64,000 nucleotides of DNA from Curtobacterium sp. UNCCL20 (GTDB lineage: Bacteria; Actinomycetota; Actinomycetes; Actinomycetales; Microbacteriaceae): assembly GCF_900101675.1 (NCBI RefSeq), contig NZ_FNKG01000001.1:186001-250000 (forward strand), in the 5' to 3' direction. Shown here piece after piece: positions 27,653 to 35,270 of the stretch. Position numbers and translations under genes: made by a program. The notes under the pieces were generated by a model. The model saw only the letters and a program-made list of their open reading frames with translations, searched no databases and was not told where the DNA came from. Numbering within the stretch: position 1 is the stretch's first letter; every line of letters starts with the position of its first letter.

Positions 27653-28987
27653 ATGATCAGAACCACCCGTGCCACAACGGCACTGGCAGTGGCGGGAGCG
27701 GCGGCGCTCCTCCTCGCCGCCTGTTCCACCACGAGCGGCGGCTCCTCACCGTCCTCCTCCGCGTCCGGCGGCGCGAAGAAGGACCCGGCCGCCAGCTGCA
27801 AGGCCCCCGACACCCCCGGCACGGAGGCGCTGAAGATCGGCACGATCCTCCCGCTGACGGGGTCGCTCGCGTACCTCAACCCGCCCGCCGAGTCCGGTGT
27901 CGGGCTCGCGGTGTCGGACATCAACGCCGCGGGTGGTGTGCTCGACAAGGACGTCACGATCTCGCCGGCCACCGACTCGGGTGACAGCAACGACATGACC
28001 GTGTCGAGCTCGGCCGCGACGAAGCTCGTGAACGCGAAGGTGCCGGTCGCGATCGGCGCGGAGTCCTCCAGCGTCACGCTCAACGTCATCGACCAGCTGA
28101 CGAGCAACTGCATCGTCGAGATCTCCCCCGCGAACACCGCGTCGGACCTCTCCGGTTACTCGTCGTACTACTACCGGACCGCTCCGCCGGACTCGGTGCA
28201 GGGTTCGGCGCTCGGCCAGCTCGTCACGGGCGACGGCAACGCCAAGGTCGCGTTCCTCGTCTTCAACGACACGTACGGCACCGGCCTCCGCAACACCGTC
28301 CAGAAGGCCATCGAGGACTCCGGCGGATCGGTCGTCTACGGCGGCAAGGGCAAGGGCCAGGAGTTCCCGCCCGGCCAGACGACGTTCTCGTCCGAGGTCA
28401 CCGCGGCGCTCGCCACGAAGCCCGACGCGATCGTGGTCCTGGCGTTCGACGAGACGAAGTCGATCATCCCCGAGCTGAAGTCGCAGGACGCGAACCTGTC
28501 GACGGTGTACATGTCCGACGGCAACACGGCGGACTACTCGAAGGACTTCGACAAGGGCACGCTGACGGGTGCGCAGGGCACGATCCCCGGCGCATCCCCG
28601 AAGGACGACTTCAAGAAGCAGCTCGCCGCCTTCTACAAGAAGTCGTCCGGCAAGGACCTCGCCGACTACTCGTACGCGGCGGAGTCCTACGACGCCACCG
28701 TCCTCGCCGCCCTCGCAGCGGTGAAGGGCAAGGGCACCGACTCGGGCACGATCCAGGCGAACATGGCCGCGGTCTCCGGCGCGGACGGCGGCACCGAGTG
28801 CTCGACGTTCACAGCCTGCAAGGACCTGCTCGACAAGGGTGAGGACATCCACTACACGGGTCCGTCGGGCATCGGTCCGTTCGACGACAACAACGACCCG
28901 TCGAGCGCCTACATCGGCATCTACAAGTTCGACGGCGACAACAAGCCCGTCTACCAGAGCGCGATCCAGGGCGCCGTCAAGAAGTAA
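27653..28987 (+). CDS. ABC transporter substrate-binding lipoprotein, Liv/amino-acid type
   Basis: The 444-residue protein has a lipoprotein signal with the lipobox LLAACSTT (Cys about residue 24), a Ser-rich linker and a Peripla_BP_6 (LivJ/K-like) fold starting at LKIGTILPLTGSLAYL. Typical follow-on blocks are VSDINAAGGVL and the second-lobe AFLVFNDTYGTGL. It would bind an amino acid or related ligand outside the membrane. The livFGMH operon 3 kb away lacks its own binding protein, so this is the likely partner. A double hairpin follows the stop. Confidence 0.93.
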   Translation: MIRTTRATTALAVAGAAALLLAACSTTSGGSSPSSSASGGAKKDPAASCKAPDTPGTEALKIGTILPLTGSLAYLNPPAESGVGLAVSDINAAGGVLDKDVTISPATDSGDSNDMTVSSSAATKLVNAKVPVAIGAESSSVTLNVIDQLTSNCIVEISPANTASDLSGYSSYYYRTAPPDSVQGSALGQLVTGDGNAKVAFLVFNDTYGTGLRNTVQKAIEDSGGSVVYGGKGKGQEFPPGQTTFSSEVTAALATKPDAIVVLAFDETKSIIPELKSQDANLSTVYMSDGNTADYSKDFDKGTLTGAQGTIPGASPKDDFKKQLAAFYKKSSGKDLADYSYAAESYDATVLAALAAVKGKGTDSGTIQANMAAVSGADGGTECSTFTACKDLLDKGEDIHYTGPSGIGPFDDNNDPSSAYIGIYKFDGDNKPVYQSAIQGAVKK

Positions 28988-29007
28988 CCAGCACCACCGG
29001 TCCCGAA

Positions 29008-29051
29008 CTGGGCCCGAGTCTCGGCTGCACGACGCCGAGACTCGGGCCCAG
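29008..29051 (+). terminator. Strong hairpin after the binding-protein gene
   Basis: A perfect 17-bp stem (29008-29024 with 29035-29051) closes a 10-base loop, 20 bases after the stop of the binding-protein gene. It carries CGAGACTCGGG in its 3' arm, a motif shared with the hairpin cluster at 62.8 kb. It can act as terminator, but it belongs to a larger repeat cluster. Confidence 0.8.
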
Positions 29052-29052
29052 C

Positions 29053-29110
29053 GACGTTTCTCGGGGTCGGCGGCGCGAGAAACGTCGGTGAGCGCGAGAC
29101 TCGGCCCGGC
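29053..29110. repeat. Second hairpin and motif copy of the CGAGACTCGG cluster
   Basis: The arms GACGTTTCTCG (29053-29063) and CGAGAAACGTC (29076-29086) are perfect complements. They are followed by another CGAGACTCGG at about 29095-29104. With the preceding hairpin this makes an ordered cluster similar in layout to 62792-62860. Confidence 0.75.
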
Positions 29111-29170
29111 GGGCGCGGGCTGGTCCGGCGGGCCCGGCGGGCGGCGGCCTGGAGGCGCGGTGCCCGCCCG

Positions 29171-30133
29171 TCAGACCGGCTCGGCCGCGGTGGGTGCGAG
29201 CGCTCGGCGCCTCGTGGCACGGGCGGCCGCGAAGGAGTCCACCGTCAGGATGACCAGCGCCACCCAGACGATCCCGAAGCCGAACCAGCGCGACGCGGAC
29301 ATCGGCTCGTGCTGGACGACGACGCCGACGAGCAGCTGCATGATCGGCGCGAGGTACTGCGTCAGCCCGAGCGTGGACAGGCTCACCCGCCGTGCCGACG
29401 ACGCGAAGAGCAGGAGCGGCACCGCGGTCGCCGGCCCGGTCAGCAGCGTGACGAGGACGTGGAGCCAGCCCTCGCTCGTGAACGTCACCCCGCCGCCGAT
29501 GCCGGTCACGCCGAGGACGACGAGCGCGACCACCGCGATCGGCAACAGCCAGACCGTCTCGATCGTCAGGCCGCTCAGGGCGTCCACGGTGCCGCCGACG
29601 CGCTTCTTGACCAGTCCGTACAGGCCGAACGAGAACGCTAGCGCCAGGGAGATCCACGGCATCCGGCCGTAGCCGACCGCGATCACGACGACCGCCACGA
29701 CGCTGATCCCGACCGCGGTCCACTGCGCCGGCCGCAGGCGTTCACGGAGCACCAGGACGCCGAGCGCGATCGTGACGAGCGGGTTGATGAAGTAGCCGAG
29801 CGCCGCCTCGACCGTGTGACCCGTGGTGGTCGCCGCGACGTACACGGTCCAGTTCACCAGGATGAGGACCGCGGCCAGCCCCATCACGAGCATCACCCGC
29901 CGCTGCGCCATGAGGGTGCGGGTCCGGAGCCACGACCGGGTCACCGCGATCGCGACGGCGCAGAACACCAGGCCGAAGACGATCCGCCACGCGACGATCT
30001 CGAACGCGCCGGCGGGGGCCATCGCCGCGAAGAGCAGCGGCATGAGTCCCCAGAGGCCGTACGCGACGATGCCCTGGACGACGCCGACGGATGCCTCGCT
30101 GCGGGCCGGACGCGCCGGGGTCGGTTCACTCAC
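29171..30133 (-). CDS. rarD: RarD-type EamA-family transporter
   Basis: The 320-residue protein has ten hydrophobic helices in two EamA repeats. The RarD signature is clear: GIVAYGLWGLMPLLF at the start, EIVAWRIVFGL, NWTVYVAAT, ALGYFINPLVTIALGVLVLRERL and GLTQYLAPIMQLLVGV. Substrates of this family are poorly defined (drug/metabolite exporter). It lies downstream of groES on the same strand, but with a terminator between them. Confidence 0.9.
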   Translation of the reverse strand: MSEPTPARPARSEASVGVVQGIVAYGLWGLMPLLFAAMAPAGAFEIVAWRIVFGLVFCAVAIAVTRSWLRTRTLMAQRRVMLVMGLAAVLILVNWTVYVAATTTGHTVEAALGYFINPLVTIALGVLVLRERLRPAQWTAVGISVVAVVVIAVGYGRMPWISLALAFSFGLYGLVKKRVGGTVDALSGLTIETVWLLPIAVVALVVLGVTGIGGGVTFTSEGWLHVLVTLLTGPATAVPLLLFASSARRVSLSTLGLTQYLAPIMQLLVGVVVQHEPMSASRWFGFGIVWVALVILTVDSFAAARATRRRALAPTAAEPV

Positions 30134-30254
30134 GGATCCATCCTAGGAAGGCGCACCGACGTGCCGGGGTCGCACCGTGCCTCCAGGCCGACGACCGCGA
30201 GCGCACGACGGACGCGACACGCCCCACCCGACCGACGCGACCGGCCCGGACGCA

Positions 30255-30290
30255 CGAACGCCCCGCCGGCCGGAGCCGGAGGGGCGTTCG
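30255..30290 (-). terminator. Terminator of groES
   Basis: The arms CGAACGCCCC (30255-30264) and GGGGCGTTCG (30281-30290) form a perfect 10-bp stem that continues inward with GCCGGC/CCGG pairing. It lies 15 bases past the groES stop on the minus strand. Confidence 0.8.
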
Positions 30291-30305
30291 CCGTGAATAC
30301 TGGAC

Positions 30306-30602
30306 TCAGCGCACGATGACCGCGAGGACGTCGCGGGCCGAGAGGACGAGGAGGTCCTCGCCCGAGTACTTGACCTCGGTGCCGCCGTACTTCGAGTAGA
30401 TGACCTTGTCACCCACGGCGACGTCGAGCGGGACGCGGTTGCCGTTGTCGTCGATGCGACCCGGTCCGACTGCGACGACCTCGCCCTCCTGGGGCTTCTC
30501 CTTCGCGGTGTCCGGGATGACCAGACCGGAAGCGGTGGTCTGCTCCGCCTCGACCTGGCGGATGACGATGCGATCCTCGAGCGGCTTGATGCTGACGGCC
30601 AC
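30306..30602 (-). CDS. groES: Co-chaperonin GroES (Hsp10)
   Basis: The 98-residue protein is a full-length Hsp10: [20 protein letters not shown] at the N-terminus is followed by the mobile loop ([13 protein letters not shown]), [13 protein letters not shown], and the end [25 protein letters not shown]. It caps the GroEL chamber during folding. GTG 30602 is preceded by the SD AAGAAGAGG. No groEL follows within this window. Two CIRCE operators lie immediately upstream, so HrcA control is expected. Confidence 0.97.
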   Translation of the reverse strand: MAVSIKPLEDRIVIRQVEAEQTTASGLVIPDTAKEKPQEGEVVAVGPGRIDDNGNRVPLDVAVGDKVIYSKYGGTEVKYSGEDLLVLSARDVLAVIVR

Positions 30603-30650
30603 GATGACCTCTTCTTTCTCGGTAGAGACTCGGTACTGATGAAAACCGGG

Positions 30651-30677
30651 TTGGCACTACGCACAGGAGAGTGCCAA
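30651..30677 (-). promoter_or_regulatory. CIRCE operator 1 (HrcA)
   Basis: The sequence is TTGGCACTA-N9-GAGTGCCAA. It matches the CIRCE consensus TTAGCACTC-N9-GAGTGCTAA apart from the usual compensating changes and one arm mismatch. It lies 49 bases upstream of groES, where HrcA binding would block transcription. Confidence 0.9.
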
Positions 30678-30696
30678 CGCCAACTCTAGGAGGTCG

Positions 30697-30723
30697 TTGG
30701 CACTCGGTCAATCCGAGTGCCAA
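30697..30723 (-). promoter_or_regulatory. CIRCE operator 2 (HrcA)
   Basis: The sequence is TTGGCACTC-N9-GAGTGCCAA, a perfect palindrome with the exact 9-base CIRCE spacer. It also lies 39 bases from the start of the divergent methyltransferase gene, so HrcA might influence both directions. Confidence 0.92.
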
Positions 30724-30762
30724 CCCAGGTCCGGGCTCTCGGCGACCTGGGAGGATCGACGG

Positions 30763-31965
30763 GTGGAAGCCGCCGACCTCGCCCAGTTGCTCACCCCCGC
30801 GGGGATGGCCCTGCTCGACCGTACCCCGGCCGTCTCGGACGGCGGTGAGATCGTGCGGGTCGTCTCGCGGTTGCGCTCCGAAGGGCACGACCCCGGGCTC
30901 GTCGCAGCGGTCCTGACGCAGGCGAAGCTCCGGCAGAGGGCCCGCGGCAAGTTCGGCGACTTCGCGGCCCGCATGCTCTTCACCGAGGCAGGACTCGAGC
31001 AGGCCACCCGGCTGCAGGTCGCCGCCCAGCACGCCGGTCGGTTCCGGGCGGCGGGGATCACCCGCGTGGCGGACCTCGGCTGCGGGATCGGCGGCGACGC
31101 CATGGCGATGGCAGCGCTCGACCTCGACGTGACCGCGGTCGACCGCGACGAGGTCACCGCAGCAGTCGCCACCCACAACCTCTCGCTGTGGCCGAACGCC
31201 CGCGTGGAGCTCGGTGACGCCGCCACGTTCGACCTGGCGTCGGTGGACGGCGTGTGGATGGACCCGGCACGGCGGACCGCGGGGCACTCGGACACGCGAC
31301 GGCTGGCCGACCCCGACGACTGGTCACCGTCGCTCGACACCGTGTTCGCCGCGGCCACGACCACCCCGACCGGTGTGAAGCTCGGCCCGGGCGTCGACCG
31401 CGACCTCATCCCCGACACCGCCGAGGCCCAGTGGACCTCCGTCGACCGCGAGGTGGTCGAGCTCGCCCTGTGGTTCGGACCGCTCGCCAGGCCGGGCATC
31501 CGCCGCGCCGCGACCGTCATCGGGTCCCACGGCATCGCGGAGCTCACCGGCGCTGCCGACTCCGACGACGCCGAGGTGGGGCCGCTCGGCACGTACCTCT
31601 ACGAGCCCGACGGCGCCGTCATCCGGGCACGGCTCATCGGGGACCTCGCCCGGTCGATCGACGGACGGATGCTCTCCGAGGGCATCGCGTACGTCACGTC
31701 CGACCGGCCCGTGACGACACCGTTCGCCCAGGGCTTCCGGGTGCTCGACACGATGGCGCTCGACGTGAAGAAGCTCGCCGCACGCCTCGCTGCGGACGGC
31801 ATCGGCACGGTCGAGATCAAGAAGCGCGGCGTCGACGTCGACCCGGCACAGTTCCGGAAGCGGCTGCGGTTGCGCGGGAGCGGTCGTGTCACACTCGTGC
31901 TCACCCGCCTGGAGGGACGCCACACCGCGATCCTGTGCGAACGGCTCACCGACGTGGCCGGGTAG
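30763..31965 (+). CDS. SAM-dependent methyltransferase with THUMP-like C-terminal domain
   Basis: The 400-residue protein has a class I methyltransferase core: motif I VADLGCGIGGDAMAMA near residue 110, then DLDVTAVDRDE, and the MDPARR motif in DGVWMDPARRT, which replaces the usual NPPY. A helical N-terminal part precedes it. The last 90 residues (VLDTMALDVKKLAARLAADG...EIKKRGVDVDP) match the THUMP-like domain found in this actinobacterial/cyanobacterial family. The substrate is unknown, probably a nucleic acid. GTG 30763 follows the SD GGGAGG. It is divergent from groES. Confidence 0.88.
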   Translation: MEAADLAQLLTPAGMALLDRTPAVSDGGEIVRVVSRLRSEGHDPGLVAAVLTQAKLRQRARGKFGDFAARMLFTEAGLEQATRLQVAAQHAGRFRAAGITRVADLGCGIGGDAMAMAALDLDVTAVDRDEVTAAVATHNLSLWPNARVELGDAATFDLASVDGVWMDPARRTAGHSDTRRLADPDDWSPSLDTVFAAATTTPTGVKLGPGVDRDLIPDTAEAQWTSVDREVVELALWFGPLARPGIRRAATVIGSHGIAELTGAADSDDAEVGPLGTYLYEPDGAVIRARLIGDLARSIDGRMLSEGIAYVTSDRPVTTPFAQGFRVLDTMALDVKKLAARLAADGIGTVEIKKRGVDVDPAQFRKRLRLRGSGRVTLVLTRLEGRHTAILCERLTDVAG

Positions 31966-32021
31966 CGCACCGCGCTGTCGACGTGGCAGTGGCCGGGGAG
32001 CGCACCGCGCTGCCCGGCCAC
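31954..32021. repeat. Duplicated 3' end and hairpin after the methyltransferase
   Basis: The segment around the stop codon (GTGGCCGGGTAGCGCACCGC, from 31954) is repeated at 31989 as GTGGCCGGGGAGCGCACCGC. The second copy continues into CCCGGCCAC (32013-32021), which pairs with GTGGCCGGG (31989-31997) to make a terminator-like hairpin. It lies between two convergent genes. Confidence 0.7.
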
Positions 32022-32040
32022 GTGCCGTTCGTGTCCCGCG

Positions 32041-32841
32041 TCAGAGGACGAAGGCGCCCGAGTCGTAGTTGTAGTCGTAGCTGCCCGACGAGCCAGCGGC
32101 CACTCCGATGATGATGAAGAGCCCGACGATCAGGATGAACAGACCGGTCATGATCCACCCGCCGATGACGCCGGCGAGCGCGAGACCCCGACCGCCCTCG
32201 CCGGACTGCTTGATCTTGCCGAGGGCGATGTGGCCCATGATCGCGCCGGCCGGGCTGGTCAGGATGACGAGCGGCCAGATGATGATGCCGCCGAAGGCGA
32301 AGACGATCGACAGGATCGCGAGGGTGTTCGTCTTCGGGCGCTGCGCGTACGGCTGGTACCCGGCGGGGGCGTAGGCCGGGGCGGCGTACGGGTTCTGCTG
32401 GCCGTACTGGTTCTGCTGCTGGGCGTACGGGTTCTGCTGCTGCCCAGGCGCGGCGTAGGGGTTCTGCTGCTGGCCGGGGGCGGCGTACGGGTTCTGCGGT
32501 GCGCCGTAGCCCGGCTGACCGCCCTGGTTCGGCTGACCGCCCTGGTTCGGCTGGCCCGGGGCGGCGTACGGGTTCGACTGCCCGGGACCGGCGTACGGAT
32601 TCGGCTGACCCGAAGCCCCGTACGGGTTCTGCGGCGCGGTGTGCCCGTCCGAGACGCCCTGGGCAGCGGCGCCCTGGCCGGACTGTGCCCACGGGTCGGT
32701 GGGGGCGGCGGGGGCGGACCCGGGAGCCTCGGGCGCGGACGCCCCGTACTGCTGCGGCTGCCCGGGCTGCTGCCCGTTCGGCTGGTCGCCGCGCTCCGGC
32801 GTCGTCTCGCCCGGCTTCGGCCACTGGTTCTGATCGGACAC
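32041..32841 (-). CDS. DUF4190 membrane protein with Pro/Gln/Tyr-rich N-terminal repeats
   Basis: The 266-residue protein has a long disordered N-terminus (about 1-165) made of NPYAAPGQ-like repeats with Gln and Asn, then a DUF4190 domain with two membrane helices (TLAILSIVFAFGGIIIWPLVI and GLALAGVIGGWIMTGLFIL) flanking the family's GHIALGKIKQSGEGGRG block. The proline-rich cytoplasmic tail is typical of actinobacterial envelope proteins; the role is unknown. GTG 32841 follows the SD AAAGGGG. Confidence 0.88.
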   Translation of the reverse strand: MSDQNQWPKPGETTPERGDQPNGQQPGQPQQYGASAPEAPGSAPAAPTDPWAQSGQGAAAQGVSDGHTAPQNPYGASGQPNPYAGPGQSNPYAAPGQPNQGGQPNQGGQPGYGAPQNPYAAPGQQQNPYAAPGQQQNPYAQQQNQYGQQNPYAAPAYAPAGYQPYAQRPKTNTLAILSIVFAFGGIIIWPLVILTSPAGAIMGHIALGKIKQSGEGGRGLALAGVIGGWIMTGLFILIVGLFIIIGVAAGSSGSYDYNYDSGAFVL

Positions 32842-32937
32842 CGTCCACCCCTTTCGGCACCCCGTTCGGCGTGCCCTGTGAATCCTCCCACACGGGCCCC
32901 CGGGCGGTGCCGGACGCCCCGTGGACTGGGGCCGGGG

Positions 32938-33993
32938 TCAGACCTGGACGGTCGTCACCGGCAGCGTCGAGTCGGCCGCGATGCCGAGGTCGCTCGGCGC
33001 GTGCCCCTCGGCGACGAGCCGTGCCCCGACCGCGGCGATCATCGCGCCGTTGTCGGTGCAGAGGTCGAACGGCGGGATGCGGAGCGCGACCCCCGCTGCG
33101 CGGCACCGTTCCTCGGCGACCTGGCGCAACCGGGCGTTCGCCACGACGCCACCGCCGAGGAGCAGTCGGTCCACCCCGGTGTCACGGCAGGCGTTGAGTG
33201 CCTTGGTGAGGAGCACGTCGACCACGGCTTCACGGAAGCTGGCGGCGACGTCCGCCACGGGGACCTCGCGTCCTTCGTCGCGGCAGCGCTCGACCCATCG
33301 CGCGACGGCGGTCTTCAGCCCGGAGAACGAGAAGTCGTAGCGGTGCGCGGCCATGTCCTTCGGCAGCGTCAGCCCGCGGGGGAACCGGATCGCGGTCGGG
33401 TCGCCCTCGGCTGCGGCGCGGTCGATCTGGGGGCCGCCCGGGTACGGCAGGCCGAGCAGGCGGGCGACTTTGTCGAAGGCCTCGCCCGCCGCGTCGTCGA
33501 TGGTCTCGCCGAGCAGTTCGACGTCGCCGACCAGGTCGCGGACGAGCAGCAGGGAGGTGTGCCCGCCGGAGACGAGGAGCGCCACGGTCGGCAGCTCGAT
33601 CGCGCTGCCGTCGGCACGGAGGACGTCCGCGCCGACGTGCCCGACCAGGTGGTTCACGCCGTAGAGCGGTTTGCCCGTGGCCACGGCGAGCGCCTTCGCC
33701 GCGCCCACCCCGACCATCAGGGCACCGGCCAGCCCGGGTCCGGCCGTGACCGCGACGGCGTCGAGTTCGTCGAGCGTGACGCCGGCCTGCTCGAGCGCGG
33801 CGGTGAGTGTCGGGGTCATCGCCTCGAGGTGGGCGCGCGCGGCGACCTCGGGAACGACGCCGCCGTAGCGCGCGTGCTCCTCCATGCTCGACGCGATGAC
33901 GTTCGCGAGCAGGGTCGTCCCGCGCACGATGCCGACGCCGGTCTCGTCGCAGCTGGTCTCGATGCCGAGCACCAGGGGTTCAGTCGCGCTCAT
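32938..33993 (-). CDS. tsaD: tRNA N6-adenosine threonylcarbamoyltransferase TsaD
   Basis: The 351-residue enzyme transfers threonylcarbamoyl to A37 of ANN-decoding tRNAs. The ASKHA signature [14 protein letters not shown] is at the N-terminus, the metal-binding His pair in [20 protein letters not shown], and the nucleotide site in [11 protein letters not shown]. It overlaps rimI by 14 bases and forms the tsaB-rimI-tsaD unit common in actinobacteria. ATG 33993 is fixed by the homology start. Confidence 0.96.
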   Translation of the reverse strand: MSATEPLVLGIETSCDETGVGIVRGTTLLANVIASSMEEHARYGGVVPEVAARAHLEAMTPTLTAALEQAGVTLDELDAVAVTAGPGLAGALMVGVGAAKALAVATGKPLYGVNHLVGHVGADVLRADGSAIELPTVALLVSGGHTSLLLVRDLVGDVELLGETIDDAAGEAFDKVARLLGLPYPGGPQIDRAAAEGDPTAIRFPRGLTLPKDMAAHRYDFSFSGLKTAVARWVERCRDEGREVPVADVAASFREAVVDVLLTKALNACRDTGVDRLLLGGGVVANARLRQVAEERCRAAGVALRIPPFDLCTDNGAMIAAVGARLVAEGHAPSDLGIAADSTLPVTTVQV

Positions 33994-34516
33994 CGAGGGT
34001 CTCCTGTCCGATCGGGCCGACTCCGGGCGTCGGCGCCGCTGGCGACAGCTCCGCACGCATCACCCACGCGTCGACGCCGTCCGGCTGGTAGTAGCGGGGC
34101 CGGACCGCGATCCGCTCGAAGCCGAACCCCGTGTACATCGCCTGGGCGACGGGGTTGTCGGCGCGGACCTCGAGGAAGACCTCGCGCACACCCCGTCGCC
34201 GGGCCTCGTCGAGGAGCTCGGTGAACAGCACCCGGCCGATGCCCGTGCCCCGCCGGTCGGCCGCGACGGCGATCGTCTGCACGTCGGCGACGGGGTTGCC
34301 CGCGAGGGACGAGAGTCCGGCGTACCCGACGATCGTCGGCGCACCGCCCTCGGTGGTCTCCACGACGATGTAGTACCCGTGCGGCGAGTACAGCTCGCCG
34401 GACATCTGCGACGCGGACCACGCGTCGGTGGGGAACGAGGCGTGCTCGAGCCACATCACGTCGTCGAGGTCCTGCGGGTGGGCGCGCCGCAGGCGCAGCC
34501 CGTCGGGCAGGCTCAC
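33980..34516 (-). CDS. rimI: Ribosomal-protein-alanine N-acetyltransferase RimI
   Basis: The 178-residue GNAT protein has the family core: [20 protein letters not shown] at the start, [19 protein letters not shown] as acetyl-CoA motif A, and [20 protein letters not shown] as motif B. RimI acetylates the N-terminal Ala of S18, and in actinobacteria it is often encoded between tsaB and tsaD, as here. The GTG start overlaps tsaB by four bases. Confidence 0.92.
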   Translation of the reverse strand: MSLPDGLRLRRAHPQDLDDVMWLEHASFPTDAWSASQMSGELYSPHGYYIVVETTEGGAPTIVGYAGLSSLAGNPVADVQTIAVAADRRGTGIGRVLFTELLDEARRRGVREVFLEVRADNPVAQAMYTGFGFERIAVRPRYYQPDGVDAWVMRAELSPAAPTPGVGPIGQETLDERD

Positions 34517-35139
34517 TGCTTCACCCGCTTGGGCGCACCCGGCACGGTGACGTCGGGGTCTCGCAGGTAGAGGGGGGTGTCGTCGGCGAAGGGCGCACCG
34601 GACGCGAGCCGGTCGGCGGCGAGCGCCCCGAGCCTCCAGGCAGGGATGGACGCGACGGTCACGCGGTCCCAGCCCACAGCATCGGGCCTGGAGGCACGGA
34701 TCGCCTCGTCGAGATCGGCGGGCTTCGCGAGTCCGGGGCCAGCGACGCGGACGCCGTCGGCGTCGTAGGCGCTCCAGTAGACCTCGCGTCGGCGCGCGTC
34801 CGTGAGGACGACGAACGGGCCGCTCTGCGGCTGGTCGGCCGCGACCGCGTCGTGACTGACCAGGGGCAGGACGGGGACGCCGCGTGCCGCGGCGAAGGTG
34901 CGGGCGGCGGCGATGCCGACGCGGAGGCCGGTGAAGGGGCCGGGACCCATGCCGGCGACGACGCCCGTGACCTCTGCGCCGGTGATGCCGGCTTCGGCGA
35001 GGGTGTCGGCGAGGAAGGGACCGATCACCTCGGCGTGCCGGCGGCTGTCCTCGGTGCTCCGGGTGGCGAGCGCCTGCCCGGTCGTGGGGTCGACGACGGC
35101 GACGGAGGTCCCGGCTGAGGTGTCGATCGCGAGCAGCAC
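34513..35139 (-). CDS. tsaB: tRNA threonylcarbamoyladenosine biosynthesis protein TsaB
   Basis: The 208-residue partner of TsaD starts LLAIDTSAGTSVAVVD and contains GMGPGPFTGLRVGIAAARTFA, both diagnostic. It lacks TsaD's metal ligands, as expected. Two inverted CTGGAGGC-family arms (34632-34641 and 34686-34695) lie inside the coding region and encode the stretch from ASRPDAVG to AWRLGA without breaking the frame. GTG 35139 is the start. Confidence 0.92.
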   Translation of the reverse strand: MLLAIDTSAGTSVAVVDPTTGQALATRSTEDSRRHAEVIGPFLADTLAEAGITGAEVTGVVAGMGPGPFTGLRVGIAAARTFAAARGVPVLPLVSHDAVAADQPQSGPFVVLTDARRREVYWSAYDADGVRVAGPGLAKPADLDEAIRASRPDAVGWDRVTVASIPAWRLGALAADRLASGAPFADDTPLYLRDPDVTVPGAPKRVKQ

Positions 35140-35270
35140 CCGTCCATCGTAGGCGGCTCGGTGACGGTCCTCCCGCGCCGGATTGCGGCACGCTCTTGCG
35201 TCAGACGCGCGTCGGTCGCAGGATGTTGACGTTGCCATAGGGGGCAGCACGAGCCGAAGGGGCCGAATCG

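Noticed and set aside
30763..31965. Assignment of the methyltransferase to TrmG10/RlmKL type
   Set aside because: The MDPARR motif and THUMP-like tail differ from RlmKL and TrmG10; naming a substrate would be a guess.
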